This document shows positions 1 to 9,096 of a stretch of DNA of 52,244 bases, piece after piece. Numbering within the stretch: the stretch's first letter is position 1; each line of letters opens with the position of its first letter. The stretch is taken from positions 1 to 52,244 of the forward strand of contig JADLBK010000073.1 in assembly GCA_020847755.1 (NCBI GenBank). The letters run 5' to 3'. Source of the DNA: Flavobacteriales bacterium (GTDB lineage: Bacteria; Bacteroidota; Bacteroidia; Flavobacteriales_F; PHOS-HE28). The notes under the pieces were generated by a model. That model worked only from the letters and a program-made list of their open reading frames with translations. It did not search any database and had not been told where the DNA came from. Made by a program: the position numbers and the translations under genes.

Positions 1-1
1 C

Positions 2-829
2 TACCGCGAGGTGACGCTGCTGGGCCAGAACGTGGACAGCTACCGCTGGAACGTGGACGGCCGCGGCGCGGTGAAGGACCCCGCAGTGCCGGTGACCGAC
101 TTCGCCGACCTGCTGGAGCGGGTGGCCGGGGTGAGCCCGCTGCTGCGCGTGCGCTACAGCACCAGCCACCCCAAGGACATGACCGACAAGGTGCTCGCCG
201 TGATGGCCCGGCACCCCAACATCTGCAAATACATCCACCTGCCCGTGCAGAGCGGCAGCAGTGCGGTGCTCCAGCGCATGAACCGGGGCTACGACCGGGC
301 CTGGTACCTGGACCGCATCGCGGCCATCCGGCGCCACATGCCCGACTGTGCCATCAGCACCGACCTCATCAGCGGCTTCTGCGGCGAGACCGAGGAGGAG
401 CACCGCGATACGCTGAGCCTGATGGAGGCCGTGCGCTACGACATGGCCTTCATGTTCAAGTACAGCGAGCGCCCCAAGACACTCGCCGCTCGGAAGTATG
501 CGGATGACGTGCCGGACGACGTGAAGGGTCGGCGCCTGCAGGAGGTGATCGACCTGCAGATGAAGCATGCGGGCGAGCGCAACCGGCGGCACGTGGGCCA
601 GGTGCAGGAGGTGCTGATCGAGGGCGTGAGCAAGCGCAGCGAGGCCCACCTGTTCGGGCGGAACAGCCAGAACGCGGTGGTGATCGTGGCGCGCGAGCAC
701 GCTGGCACGGAACTGAAGCCCGGCGACCTGGTGCTGGCACGGATCGTGAGCGGCACGAGCGGCTCGCTGCAGGGCGAAGTGACGGAGGTGGTGGTCCGGC
801 ACCGGGAGGCGATGGCGGTGGCGCCCTAG
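2..829 (+). CDS. miaB: MiaB, tRNA-2-methylthio-N6-dimethylallyladenosine synthase (C-terminal part)
   Basis: Radical-SAM methylthiotransferase that adds the methylthio group to N6-(isopentenyl)adenosine at position 37 of tRNAs. The gene is cut by the left edge: the frame is open from base 2 and reads YREVTLLGQNVDSY, an internal MiaB motif, so the N-terminal UPF0004 domain and the radical-SAM CxxxCxxC cluster lie outside. What remains is the second half of the radical-SAM barrel (HLPVQSGSSAVLQRMNRGY, STDLISGFCGETEEEH) and a C-terminal TRAM domain (about the last 75 residues, with LFGRNSQNAVV). The GTG at base 11 is internal, not a start. It is the first gene of the conserved Bacteroidota run leading to lptE and secG; the next gene begins 40 bp downstream. 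Confidence 0.95.
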   Translation, partial: YREVTLLGQNVDSYRWNVDGRGAVKDPAVPVTDFADLLERVAGVSPLLRVRYSTSHPKDMTDKVLAVMARHPNICKYIHLPVQSGSSAVLQRMNRGYDRAWYLDRIAAIRRHMPDCAISTDLISGFCGETEEEHRDTLSLMEAVRYDMAFMFKYSERPKTLAARKYADDVPDDVKGRRLQEVIDLQMKHAGERNRRHVGQVQEVLIEGVSKRSEAHLFGRNSQNAVVIVAREHAGTELKPGDLVLARIVSGTSGSLQGEVTEVVVRHREAMAVAP

Positions 830-868
830 GACGAACGGGCGGGAACGCCCACCAGACAACAGCACGGC

Positions 869-2083
869 ATGAACGTACAACCCATCAAACAGCGCTTCGG
901 GATCATCGGCGGTTCGCCGATGCTGGAACGCGCCATCGAGATCGCCGCGCAGGTGGCCCCGACGGACCTGACGGTGCTGATCACCGGCGAGAGCGGCTCG
1001 GGCAAGGAGGTGATGCCGCAGATCGTGCACCAGCTCAGTTCGCGCAAGCACGGCCCGTACATCGCGGTGAACTGCGGAGCCATCCCGGAGGGCACGATCG
1101 ACAGCGAGCTCTTCGGGCACGAGAAGGGCAGCTTCACCGGGGCGCACGAGGCCCGCAAGGGCTACTTCGAGGTGGCCGACAAGGGCACCATCTTCCTGGA
1201 CGAGGTGGGCGAACTGCCGCTGACCACACAGGTGCGGCTGCTGCGCGTGCTGGAGACCGGCGAGTTCATCCGCGTGGGCAGCAGCAAGGCGCAGAAGACC
1301 AACGTGCGCGTGGTGGCCGCCACGAACGTCAACATGCTGCAGGCCGTGCAGCGGGGCAGCTTCCGCGAGGACCTTTACTACCGGCTGAACACCGTGCCGA
1401 TCCACGTGCCGCCGCTGCGCGAGCGACGGGAGGACATCCACCTGCTGTTCCGCAAGTTCGCCAGCGATGCCGCCGATCGCTACCGCATGCCGACCATCAC
1501 CCTGGAGCCCGATGCACAGCACCTGCTGACGGAGTACCGCTGGCCGGGCAACGTGCGGCAGCTCCGCAATATCGTGGACCAATTGAGCGTGATCGAACAG
1601 ACGCGGTCGATCGGCGCGGCGACGCTGCGGCAATACCTGCCGGAAGAGAGCACGGCGCTGGTGCCCGCCGGGGCCGGCCGTGCGGTGGGGCTGGACAGCG
1701 TGAGCGAGCGGGAGCTGATCTACAAGTTCCTGTTCGACATGAAGAACGACCTGACGGTGCTGAAGGAGCAGGTGGCCGCCCTGACGCATGGACAACCGCT
1801 GCCTTCCGTAACGCCACCGACCTACCGCGACGAGATCGTGCTGCCCATGGAAGGAACCCCCTCGGGCACGGTGAGCATCCAGATGCCGTCCCGTCCGGGT
1901 GGAACGGACCAGGACATCGAGCACACCGAAGTGGAGGAATCGCTGAGCTTGGAGGAGAAGGAGAAGGAGCTGATCAACAAGGCGCTGGCCAAGCACCGGA
2001 ACCGCCGCAAAACGGCCGCGGCCGAGCTGGGCATCAGTGAACGCACCCTGTACCGCAAGATCAAGGAATACGGGCTGCAGTGA
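869..2083 (+). CDS. Sigma-54-dependent transcriptional regulator (AAA+ and Fis HTH, no receiver domain)
   Basis: Bacterial enhancer-binding protein of 404 residues. It starts directly with the AAA+ domain: Walker A GESGSGKE at 40-47, the sigma-54 contact loop GSFTGA at 87-92 (canonical GAFTGA, so A is replaced by S), Walker B GTIFLDEVGE near 106-115, and the arginine-finger region with REDLYYRLN. A Fis-type helix-turn-helix lies at the extreme C-terminus (RKTAAAELGISERTLYRKIK). There is no N-terminal receiver, GAF or PAS domain, so how it is switched on is not visible. A linker of about 120 residues separates AAA+ and HTH. The stop TGA overlaps the ATG of the LptE gene (TGATG). Position between miaB and lptE is conserved in Bacteroidota; its target genes are unknown. 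Confidence 0.93.
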   Translation: MNVQPIKQRFGIIGGSPMLERAIEIAAQVAPTDLTVLITGESGSGKEVMPQIVHQLSSRKHGPYIAVNCGAIPEGTIDSELFGHEKGSFTGAHEARKGYFEVADKGTIFLDEVGELPLTTQVRLLRVLETGEFIRVGSSKAQKTNVRVVAATNVNMLQAVQRGSFREDLYYRLNTVPIHVPPLRERREDIHLLFRKFASDAADRYRMPTITLEPDAQHLLTEYRWPGNVRQLRNIVDQLSVIEQTRSIGAATLRQYLPEESTALVPAGAGRAVGLDSVSERELIYKFLFDMKNDLTVLKEQVAALTHGQPLPSVTPPTYRDEIVLPMEGTPSGTVSIQMPSRPGGTDQDIEHTEVEESLSLEEKEKELINKALAKHRNRRKTAAAELGISERTLYRKIKEYGLQ

Positions 2084-2691
2084 TGGAAGCGGCGAAGGTG
2101 CAGGATGCCAGGGTGCCGGAGTGCGAGGGTCCGAACGCCATGGGGCGGCCCATCGGACGGACCCGGCTGACGACCTCGCTCCATCCACCACGCCTGAGCC
2201 GGACCCTGTTCCTGCTCTTCCTGCTGACCCTGGCCGGATGCAAAGTGAACTACTCCTTTTCGGGCGCTGACGTCCCCGCAGGCGCGTCCACCTATGACGT
2301 GGCGGTGTTCGAGGCACGCGCTCCGTTGAGCACACCACGCACCGCGCAGGTGTTCACCGAAACGCTGCGCGATCTTCTGCAGGCCCAGACACCCCTGAAG
2401 CTGGTGCGCGAAAGCGGCGACCTGCGCTATGAAGGCGCGATCACGGGCTACGACGTGCAACCGGTGTCCATCCAGGCCAATGAGACCGCCGCCCTGAACC
2501 GGTTGACGATGACGGTGAGCGTGACCTACACCAACAGCCTGGACGCGACGCGCAGCAGCACCTTCACCGTGAGCCGGTTCGCCGACTACGACAGCGCGGC
2601 CGACCTGGTGACGGTCGAGGAGGGCTTGGTGCGGACCATCAGCGACCAGTTGGTACAGGATATCTTCGACCGCACACTGGGCAACTGGTGA
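2083..2691 (+). CDS. lptE: LptE-like LPS assembly lipoprotein
   Basis: Outer-membrane lipoprotein expected to plug the LptD translocon and help insert lipopolysaccharide in the outer leaflet. It shows a hydrophobic signal (LFLLFLLTLAGC) with lipobox cysteine, then the Bacteroidota LptE hallmark VNYSFSGADVP and a compact alpha/beta domain ending TISDQLVQDIFDRTLGNW. I use the ATG at 2083, which overlaps the upstream TGA; a GTG at 2080 and, more attractively for the signal peptide, an ATG at 2140 (MGRPIGRTRL) are in the same frame, so the mature protein is the same but the n-region is uncertain. The next gene starts 4 bp after the stop, consistent with an operon. Confidence 0.85.
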   Translation: MEAAKVQDARVPECEGPNAMGRPIGRTRLTTSLHPPRLSRTLFLLFLLTLAGCKVNYSFSGADVPAGASTYDVAVFEARAPLSTPRTAQVFTETLRDLLQAQTPLKLVRESGDLRYEGAITGYDVQPVSIQANETAALNRLTMTVSVTYTNSLDATRSSTFTVSRFADYDSAADLVTVEEGLVRTISDQLVQDIFDRTLGNW

Positions 2692-2695
2692 CCCC

Positions 2696-3745
2696 ATGGA
2701 CCGCGAACGGCTGAACACCTTGCTGCAGGAACCCACGGCCGTGGGCGCCACGGATGTGGCGGGGCTGCGCGAGCTGGCGGGCCGCTACCCGTGGTTCAGC
2801 GGCGCGCAGGTGCTGCTGACGGTGGGCGAAGCGGCCACGGGCGGTGTGCTGTACGACGAGCACCTGCGCCAGGTGGCCGCCCACCTGCCCAGCCGGGCGC
2901 GGGTGCACGACCTGGTGCATGCGGATGCGGGGCCGACGCCCCGTCAACGGGCGACGCCGGTGGATGCAGGACCGCTGACCGTTCCGGTGACACTGGAGCC
3001 CGTGGCGACCGCACCCGAGGCGGGATCCCTTGAGCCGGTCCACGAGGAACCGACGGCCGGGCCCGCCGCCACGTTCGGCTCAGCGTCCGAGGATGCGGCC
3101 CTGAGCGAACGTCCTGCGCAACCGCCCCCCGCGGTGCCGGATGACCTGGACGACCAGATCCGCAGTGCCGCGCTGGCCACCGTGTACGACCTGACATGGT
3201 CAGCGACTAAAGCCCGCGAGGAGGTGCCGGAACCGACCGCCCCGGTCCCTGTTGAGGAACCAGCCCCGCCCACCGGTGCGGTCCCACCGGATGCGGAGCG
3301 TCCATCGGAAGCGCCGCTCCACGCGTCCACCCGGCCAGAGCGGATGCGGTTCACGGCCTGGTTGGACGAGGCACCCGAAGTGACCGCACCGGTGGCCATC
3401 CCGGCTGCGCCTCGAAAGGCCGTGGCGGACGCACCGACGCCGAAGGCCTCCCCCGCTCAGCCCATCCCTGGGGCGATGGACACGAAGGCGTTGATCGAGC
3501 GGTTCATCCAGGGGCAGGCACCGCCAGCCCCCCGCAAGGCGGAGTTCTTCACCCCCCAGCAGGCCGGCAAACGCAGCTTGGAAGAGCATGCCGAGCTGGT
3601 GACCGAGACCCTGGCGCGGATCTATGAGCAACAGGGCGACACCACCCGCGCGGCCGCAGCGTACAGGCGGCTGGCGGAACGGCATCCGCAGCGCAGGGCG
3701 GAGTTCCTGGCCCGTGCCATCGCGGCGGAAGGCGGCAAGGGTTGA
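2696..3745 (+). CDS. Hypothetical protein with Pro/Ala-rich linker and C-terminal TPR-like helices
   Basis: 349-residue protein found where Bacteroidota usually carry a TPR-containing protein between lptE and secG. An N-terminal helical segment of about 80 residues (LRELAGRYPWFSGAQVLL) is followed by a long low-complexity region rich in Pro, Ala, Glu and Val (about 80-270). The C-terminal portion has FFTPQQAGKRSLEEHAELVTETLA and a tetratricopeptide-like hairpin (RIYEQQGDTTRAAAAYRRLA, then ERHPQRRAEFLARA). There is no signal peptide or membrane segment, so it is probably cytoplasmic. It follows lptE after 4 bp. Function unknown; the position suggests envelope biogenesis, which is inference. 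Confidence 0.8.
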   Translation: MDRERLNTLLQEPTAVGATDVAGLRELAGRYPWFSGAQVLLTVGEAATGGVLYDEHLRQVAAHLPSRARVHDLVHADAGPTPRQRATPVDAGPLTVPVTLEPVATAPEAGSLEPVHEEPTAGPAATFGSASEDAALSERPAQPPPAVPDDLDDQIRSAALATVYDLTWSATKAREEVPEPTAPVPVEEPAPPTGAVPPDAERPSEAPLHASTRPERMRFTAWLDEAPEVTAPVAIPAAPRKAVADAPTPKASPAQPIPGAMDTKALIERFIQGQAPPAPRKAEFFTPQQAGKRSLEEHAELVTETLARIYEQQGDTTRAAAAYRRLAERHPQRRAEFLARAIAAEGGKG

Positions 3746-3767
3746 CCGCCGGATCGCCAAGATCCGT

Positions 3768-3775
3768 TTACTTTG
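3768..3775 (+). promoter_or_regulatory. Putative -7 element upstream of secG
   Basis: TTACTTTG followed by CGCCCC resembles the Bacteroidota housekeeping -7 element TAnnTTTG with one mismatch, 42 nt before the secG ATG. No clear -33 TTG at the usual spacing. Suggests secG has its own start site as well as read-through from lptE. Confidence 0.45.
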
Positions 3776-3817
3776 CGCCCCCGCTGAACAGCGGACCTGT
3801 TCCAACGCTCCTTCGCC

Positions 3818-4165
3818 ATGGTCGTCGTCTCCGTCCTCATCATCATCGTGGCCGCCCTGCTGGCCCTCGTCGTGCTCGCCCAGAACCCCAAGGGCGGTGG
3901 ACTGGCGGCGGGTTTCACCGGCGCCCAGCAGATCGGTGGCGTGCAACGCACGGCCGACTTCCTGGAGAAGGGCACGTGGACCCTGGCCGGCGCCCTGATG
4001 GTGCTGTGCCTGGTGAGCGCGGCCGTGCAAAGTGGAGATCCGGCCGAGCTGGATGAGCTGGACGCTCCCACCGAGCAGGTGACCAGTGGCGAAGTGGCCC
4101 CCGAGGACGTGGCACCGGCCCAGGAGGAGGCGCCCGCCCAGGAGCCCGCTCCGGCAACCCCGTAA
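3818..4165 (+). CDS. secG: SecG, preprotein translocase subunit
   Basis: Small inner-membrane subunit of the SecYEG channel. It has two transmembrane helices (residues about 3-22 and 50-70) flanking the SecG signature [20 protein letters not shown] (about 23-42). At 115 residues it is longer than the SecG core of about 70-75 because of an acidic Pro/Ala/Glu-rich tail after residue 70 (for example [16 protein letters not shown]) with no recognisable domain. It follows the TPR gene by 72 bp, in which a promoter-like TTACTTTG is seen. groES follows after 147 bp. Confidence 0.93.
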   Translation: MVVVSVLIIIVAALLALVVLAQNPKGGGLAAGFTGAQQIGGVQRTADFLEKGTWTLAGALMVLCLVSAAVQSGDPAELDELDAPTEQVTSGEVAPEDVAPAQEEAPAQEPAPATP

Positions 4166-4312
4166 CGCGTCAGGCTGGCAGCGCTGCTGTCAGGTGGTTG
4201 GCTCTCTCCGGGCCGAACCTTGCAAGATCGTCAGTCGTGTGGCAGGGGATGCTCTGTTGGCATGGCGGTTGACATGCGCGGCCCGCAAACCAACCGAACG
4301 ATCCAATTCACC

Positions 4313-4606
<294 letters not shown>

Positions 4607-4671
4607 TCGAACGGGCGACATTCATGTCGCCCTTCCCTTGTCCCCTCGAGATCCAAGAACGGGCGATGTGA

Positions 4672-6345
<1,674 letters not shown>

Positions 6346-6367
6346 GCATCGGTCCGTACGGAACACG

Positions 6368-6397
6368 ACGAGCCCCGGCCGCACGGTCGGGGCTCGT
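6368..6397 (+). terminator. Hairpin terminator after groEL
   Basis: 10-bp perfect stem ACGAGCCCCG / CGGGGCTCGT with a 10-nt loop, 23 bp after the groEL stop. There is no clear T-tract after it, as is usual for GC-rich members of this group. Confidence 0.7.
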
Positions 6398-6687
6398 GCG
6401 TTCCGCAGCATCACCAAGTGTGGGTAAGGCAGGCCGCACCCGGGTCGGCGATGCATGGTCGACGCTGTCCGCCGTGCGCAGGAAGGTCCATGTGCAGGTC
6501 ACATGGGGATCGATCCGTCCCGTCACCTGTGCAACACGTCGTACCCGACGTTCGCCCTGATCCACACATGCTTCACAAGCAGGTCACGCTCCCGTGCCGA
6601 AGGTTGGATGCAGGCTTCATGGTCCCACCGAGCAGTCCTGCTTCCTTCGCTGCGCTGGCCCGGCACCGGTGGACGGTCACGACGTCA
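6398..6687. other. Non-coding stretch, groEL to accessory island
   Basis: About 290 bp with short open frames only and no recognisable protein, tRNA or promoter. It marks the boundary between the housekeeping block and the accessory genes downstream. Confidence 0.5.
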
Positions 6688-7155
6688 TCAGCCCCGGTTC
6701 GGCCCAGCGGTCGCCGGGTCCGATCCGCTCCTCACGGATGAGCCTTCCTCCCCTGCGGAGACCATGCGCTTGACGACCATGGCAGCACTCCCTCGCGGAT
6801 CCACAGCGTTCCGGCTCATGGGCGGCTCCAGCCATACGGCGGGGATCGGATCGCGCCGGCGCCAGGTGCGCGCGGTCTGATAGGCATCGCGGAACGCGGC
6901 GAGGTCGGCATCCGGGTCCTTCCACACCTCGTCGTCGATCAAGGCATCCACGGCGAGCACCTGGGAGACGGTGATGCGCGGGGCAAGCTGGCGACGCAGC
7001 AACTTCAAGCGCAGATGCACATCGGACAGGCGGTCCCCCAGCAGGACATCCTCGAAGCGCAACAGCGCCCACACCACCTGGTCGGTGTGATCCAGTCCGG
7101 TGACCCAGCGCGCCAGCTCGGCACCCAACACGTCCGCGTTCCTTCGTTCACCCAT
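6688..7155 (-). CDS. Hypothetical protein, divergent partner of the ISP-like gene
   Basis: 155-residue protein not recognised. The start is taken at ATG 7155 (MGERRNADVLG) because a promoter-like TACTTTTTG lies 38-46 nt upstream and the longer open frame (to 7530) has Arg/Pro/Cys-rich composition typical of non-coding shadow. The N-terminal 110 residues look like a folded helical domain with alternating charge (LDHTDQVVWALLRFEDVLLG, DRLSDVHLRLKLLRRQLAP, VDALIDDEVWKDPDADLAAF). The last 40 residues look disordered. It has no signal peptide or transmembrane helix. It is transcribed away from the ISP-like gene, with a perfect 8-bp dyad in its leader. It may belong with that gene functionally, but this is inference only. 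Confidence 0.6.
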   Translation of the reverse strand: MGERRNADVLGAELARWVTGLDHTDQVVWALLRFEDVLLGDRLSDVHLRLKLLRRQLAPRITVSQVLAVDALIDDEVWKDPDADLAAFRDAYQTARTWRRRDPIPAVWLEPPMSRNAVDPRGSAAMVVKRMVSAGEEGSSVRSGSDPATAGPNRG

Positions 7156-7162
7156 GGTTTCA

Positions 7163-7185
7163 GATCGACGATGAACACGTCGATC
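7163..7185. promoter_or_regulatory. Perfect 8-bp dyad in the leader of the minus-strand gene
   Basis: GATCGACG-N7-CGTCGATC lies between the putative -7 element (7193-7201) and the start codon (7155) of the minus-strand gene. It could be an operator for a dimeric repressor or an mRNA hairpin. Confidence 0.5.
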
Positions 7186-7192
7186 GCCGGGG

Positions 7193-7201
7193 CAAAAAGT
7201 A
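7193..7201 (-). promoter_or_regulatory. Putative -7 element for the minus-strand hypothetical gene
   Basis: Read on the minus strand this is TACTTTTTG followed by CCCC, close to TAnnTTTG with one extra T. It lies 38 nt before ATG 7155. No convincing -33 TTG was seen. Confidence 0.45.
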
Positions 7202-7540
7202 GTGCGGCGGGGTGCCGGGCGAAAGGCCCGGACCGGACTTCGGCGCCCGACCTTTAAACACGCGGTTGTGGACCGCTTCCCGAGGGCCTGAGGCTCAGGG
7301 GCAGACCGTGCCGAACGCGTTGACGAAGAGACCAAGACCACCAGCATCGCCCTTGCGTATGCAGCAAGCTCGAGGTGAGCGGGATCCGCGGCCACATGAA
7401 CGACCGGCCGCTGCATCGGTCCGATCCGATCGCATGCAACGCCAGACGGCTTGCCCGATGGTGCTTCAGGATCCCGACCATGACCCGCGCGGATCCCTTG
7501 ACACCAGGGGGATCGGTAACGGATCCGCAAGCGAAGCTTA

Positions 7541-7558
7541 ACCTTCCCGTAGGAAGGT
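7541..7558. promoter_or_regulatory. Hairpin ACCTTCC-CGTA-GGAAGGT before the ISP-like gene
   Basis: Perfect 7-bp inverted repeat with a 4-nt loop, ending 17 nt before the TGCTTTG box and 29 nt before ATG 7588. This is the position expected for an operator near the -33 region. A second hairpin, CCGGGC-gaaag-GCCCGG, lies at 7215-7231. Confidence 0.4.
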
Positions 7559-7575
7559 CTTCACGCCGGCCTTCG

Positions 7576-7582
7576 TGCTTTG
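7576..7582 (+). promoter_or_regulatory. Putative -7 element, near-leaderless start of the ISP-like gene
   Basis: TGCTTTG followed by CGGCC and then ATG 7588. The arrangement is nearly identical to TAGCTTTGCGCC-ATG before the receptor gene at 43830, and favours ATG 7588 as the true start. Confidence 0.45.
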
Positions 7583-7587
7583 CGGCC

Positions 7588-8886
7588 ATGCCGCGCTCAT
7601 CGCCCATCGGACCGGGACGCACGGGAGAGCCCGGCGAGGAACTGCCATTGTTCGCCGCGGCCGTACAGGCGGGTCGATCGGACCAGGCGATCTTCAGGCA
7701 TTACACCTCCGGTCCGCCCATCGATGCACATGACCCGCGGCTCGATGCCGACCCCACGGTGCTGATGGAGCGCCTCCGAAGCCTCAACGGACCTGATCCA
7801 CGCAGACCGGGCCCGATGGACGATGCCGAGAGCAGGACCATCCGGTCGTTCGCACCGGACGGGCTCATCGAGTTCCTGCAGCGACCTTTCGGACGCTGCT
7901 ATCTCCACCCTGCCGCAGTGCCGGAGCCGATGGTGGATGAACTTCCTCTGCTGCTGGGGCCTGACGGAAGCGTTGGCAACACCTTCTTGGTGCTCGCCCC
8001 GGAAGGCCGTGGCGCAAGGCCCTTCGTCCACGCCACCACCGCGCTGCCTCACGCGCATCTGGCCGGCAGCGGCCGACGGACCGTTGTGCTGCCGCGACAT
8101 ACGTTCGACCCGAAGGGGAACGTCCGGGACAACATCAGCACCTGGGCCGTGGAGCGTTTCCGGGACGTGTACGGCTCACTGCCCATCCGGCACGGGCACG
8201 ACCCCGGATCGATACCACCCTCGCTGTCGGAAGTGCGCGCCGCACGGGCCCAGGGCATCCGCCGTCGCCCGTACCGGAAGGGCACGACCGATCGCATCAT
8301 CACCAGCGCTGATGTGCTCCATTACACCTACGCTGTCATGAACGATCCCGGCTGGAGCATTCGATCGGAGGAGGGCGGCGCCCCGCCCGGGCCGATCCGT
8401 ATCGTGCTCCATCCCGATCTGGAGGCCTGGTGCAGCATGGGCCAGGAGCTGCTGGAACTTCACCTCGGCCACGAGATGCTGGAGGGGTGGCCGCTGACGG
8501 TGACGCCTTTGCCCGCACCCCTGTTCGAGCGGATCGTGCACGATACCGATGGTGCGGCCCACCTGTGGCGGTTGCGCATGCGGGCGGACAAGGCGGAAGG
8601 CTGGATCGAGATCGACGGCAGGATCAGGCTCGATGGCGTACCGGCGCGGGCCTGGGACCTGATGATGGGCGAACGGTCCGCCCTTGATCGCGTGATCGAC
8701 CAGTACAAGGAGATGGTGCTGCATCCGGGACGCAGTGCCAAGGAGGAGCGGCTGGCGCGTGAACGTCACCTCGACCGTTTCGTCCGCACCCTGCGTCGGG
8801 TGTGCCGCTTGAGCCTGGATACCCAGCGCATCCAACAGCTGATCGGCTCGCTGCCACATGCGATGCCTGCCCGCCAGCCGGTGTAA
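7588..8886 (+). CDS. Stand-alone protein resembling the C-terminal specificity region of type ISP restriction-modification enzymes
   Basis: 432 residues from ATG 7588; the frame is open from 7324 with earlier GTG/ATG codons (7375, 7396, 7480), but that stretch looks non-coding and a promoter-like TGCTTTG abuts 7588. In order, it shows ISP-type motifs: QRPFGRCYLHP at 98-108 (family YRPFD-R-Y), PRHTFDPKGNVRDNIS at 169-184 (family PLYLYP-N), ITSADVLHYTYAVMNDP at 238-254 (family DYIYAVLHSP), MGQELLELHLGHE at 284-296, IRLDGVPARAWDL at 346-358, ERSALDRVIDQYKE at 362-375 (family NRSALEWVIDQY), and VRTLRRVCRLSLDTQRI at 399-415. In known ISP enzymes this region follows nuclease, helicase and methyltransferase domains. 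None of those (no Walker motifs, no NPPY) is present here or in the flanking 1.2 kb. It may be a repurposed DNA-recognition module or a degenerate remnant with an intact frame. Confidence 0.75.
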   Translation: MPRSSPIGPGRTGEPGEELPLFAAAVQAGRSDQAIFRHYTSGPPIDAHDPRLDADPTVLMERLRSLNGPDPRRPGPMDDAESRTIRSFAPDGLIEFLQRPFGRCYLHPAAVPEPMVDELPLLLGPDGSVGNTFLVLAPEGRGARPFVHATTALPHAHLAGSGRRTVVLPRHTFDPKGNVRDNISTWAVERFRDVYGSLPIRHGHDPGSIPPSLSEVRAARAQGIRRRPYRKGTTDRIITSADVLHYTYAVMNDPGWSIRSEEGGAPPGPIRIVLHPDLEAWCSMGQELLELHLGHEMLEGWPLTVTPLPAPLFERIVHDTDGAAHLWRLRMRADKAEGWIEIDGRIRLDGVPARAWDLMMGERSALDRVIDQYKEMVLHPGRSAKEERLARERHLDRFVRTLRRVCRLSLDTQRIQQLIGSLPHAMPARQPV

Positions 8887-9096
8887 GCCCCATTCGACCG
8901 GATCGTTACGCGAACGTGAATGATCGCGGCCGCCACGGCACCGACCGGCAGGCGCTGTGCAGGCCGAACACCGCACCCGCCAAGTGAAAGCCGAGCGTGG
9001 TCCCTCGCGGAGGCGAAATAGATCATGCTTAATGGAAGCGGAACGCACAGCCCACACAGGGCCTGGACCTTCGCCGACCCGGAAGAGCCCCTCCCC

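Noticed and set aside
4220-4312. 31-residue N-terminal extension of GroES
   Set aside because: No similarity to GroES; the canonical start [14 protein letters not shown] is at 4313.
4166-4312. CIRCE element upstream of groES
   Set aside because: No TTAGCACTC/GAGTGCTAA pair or close variant is present.
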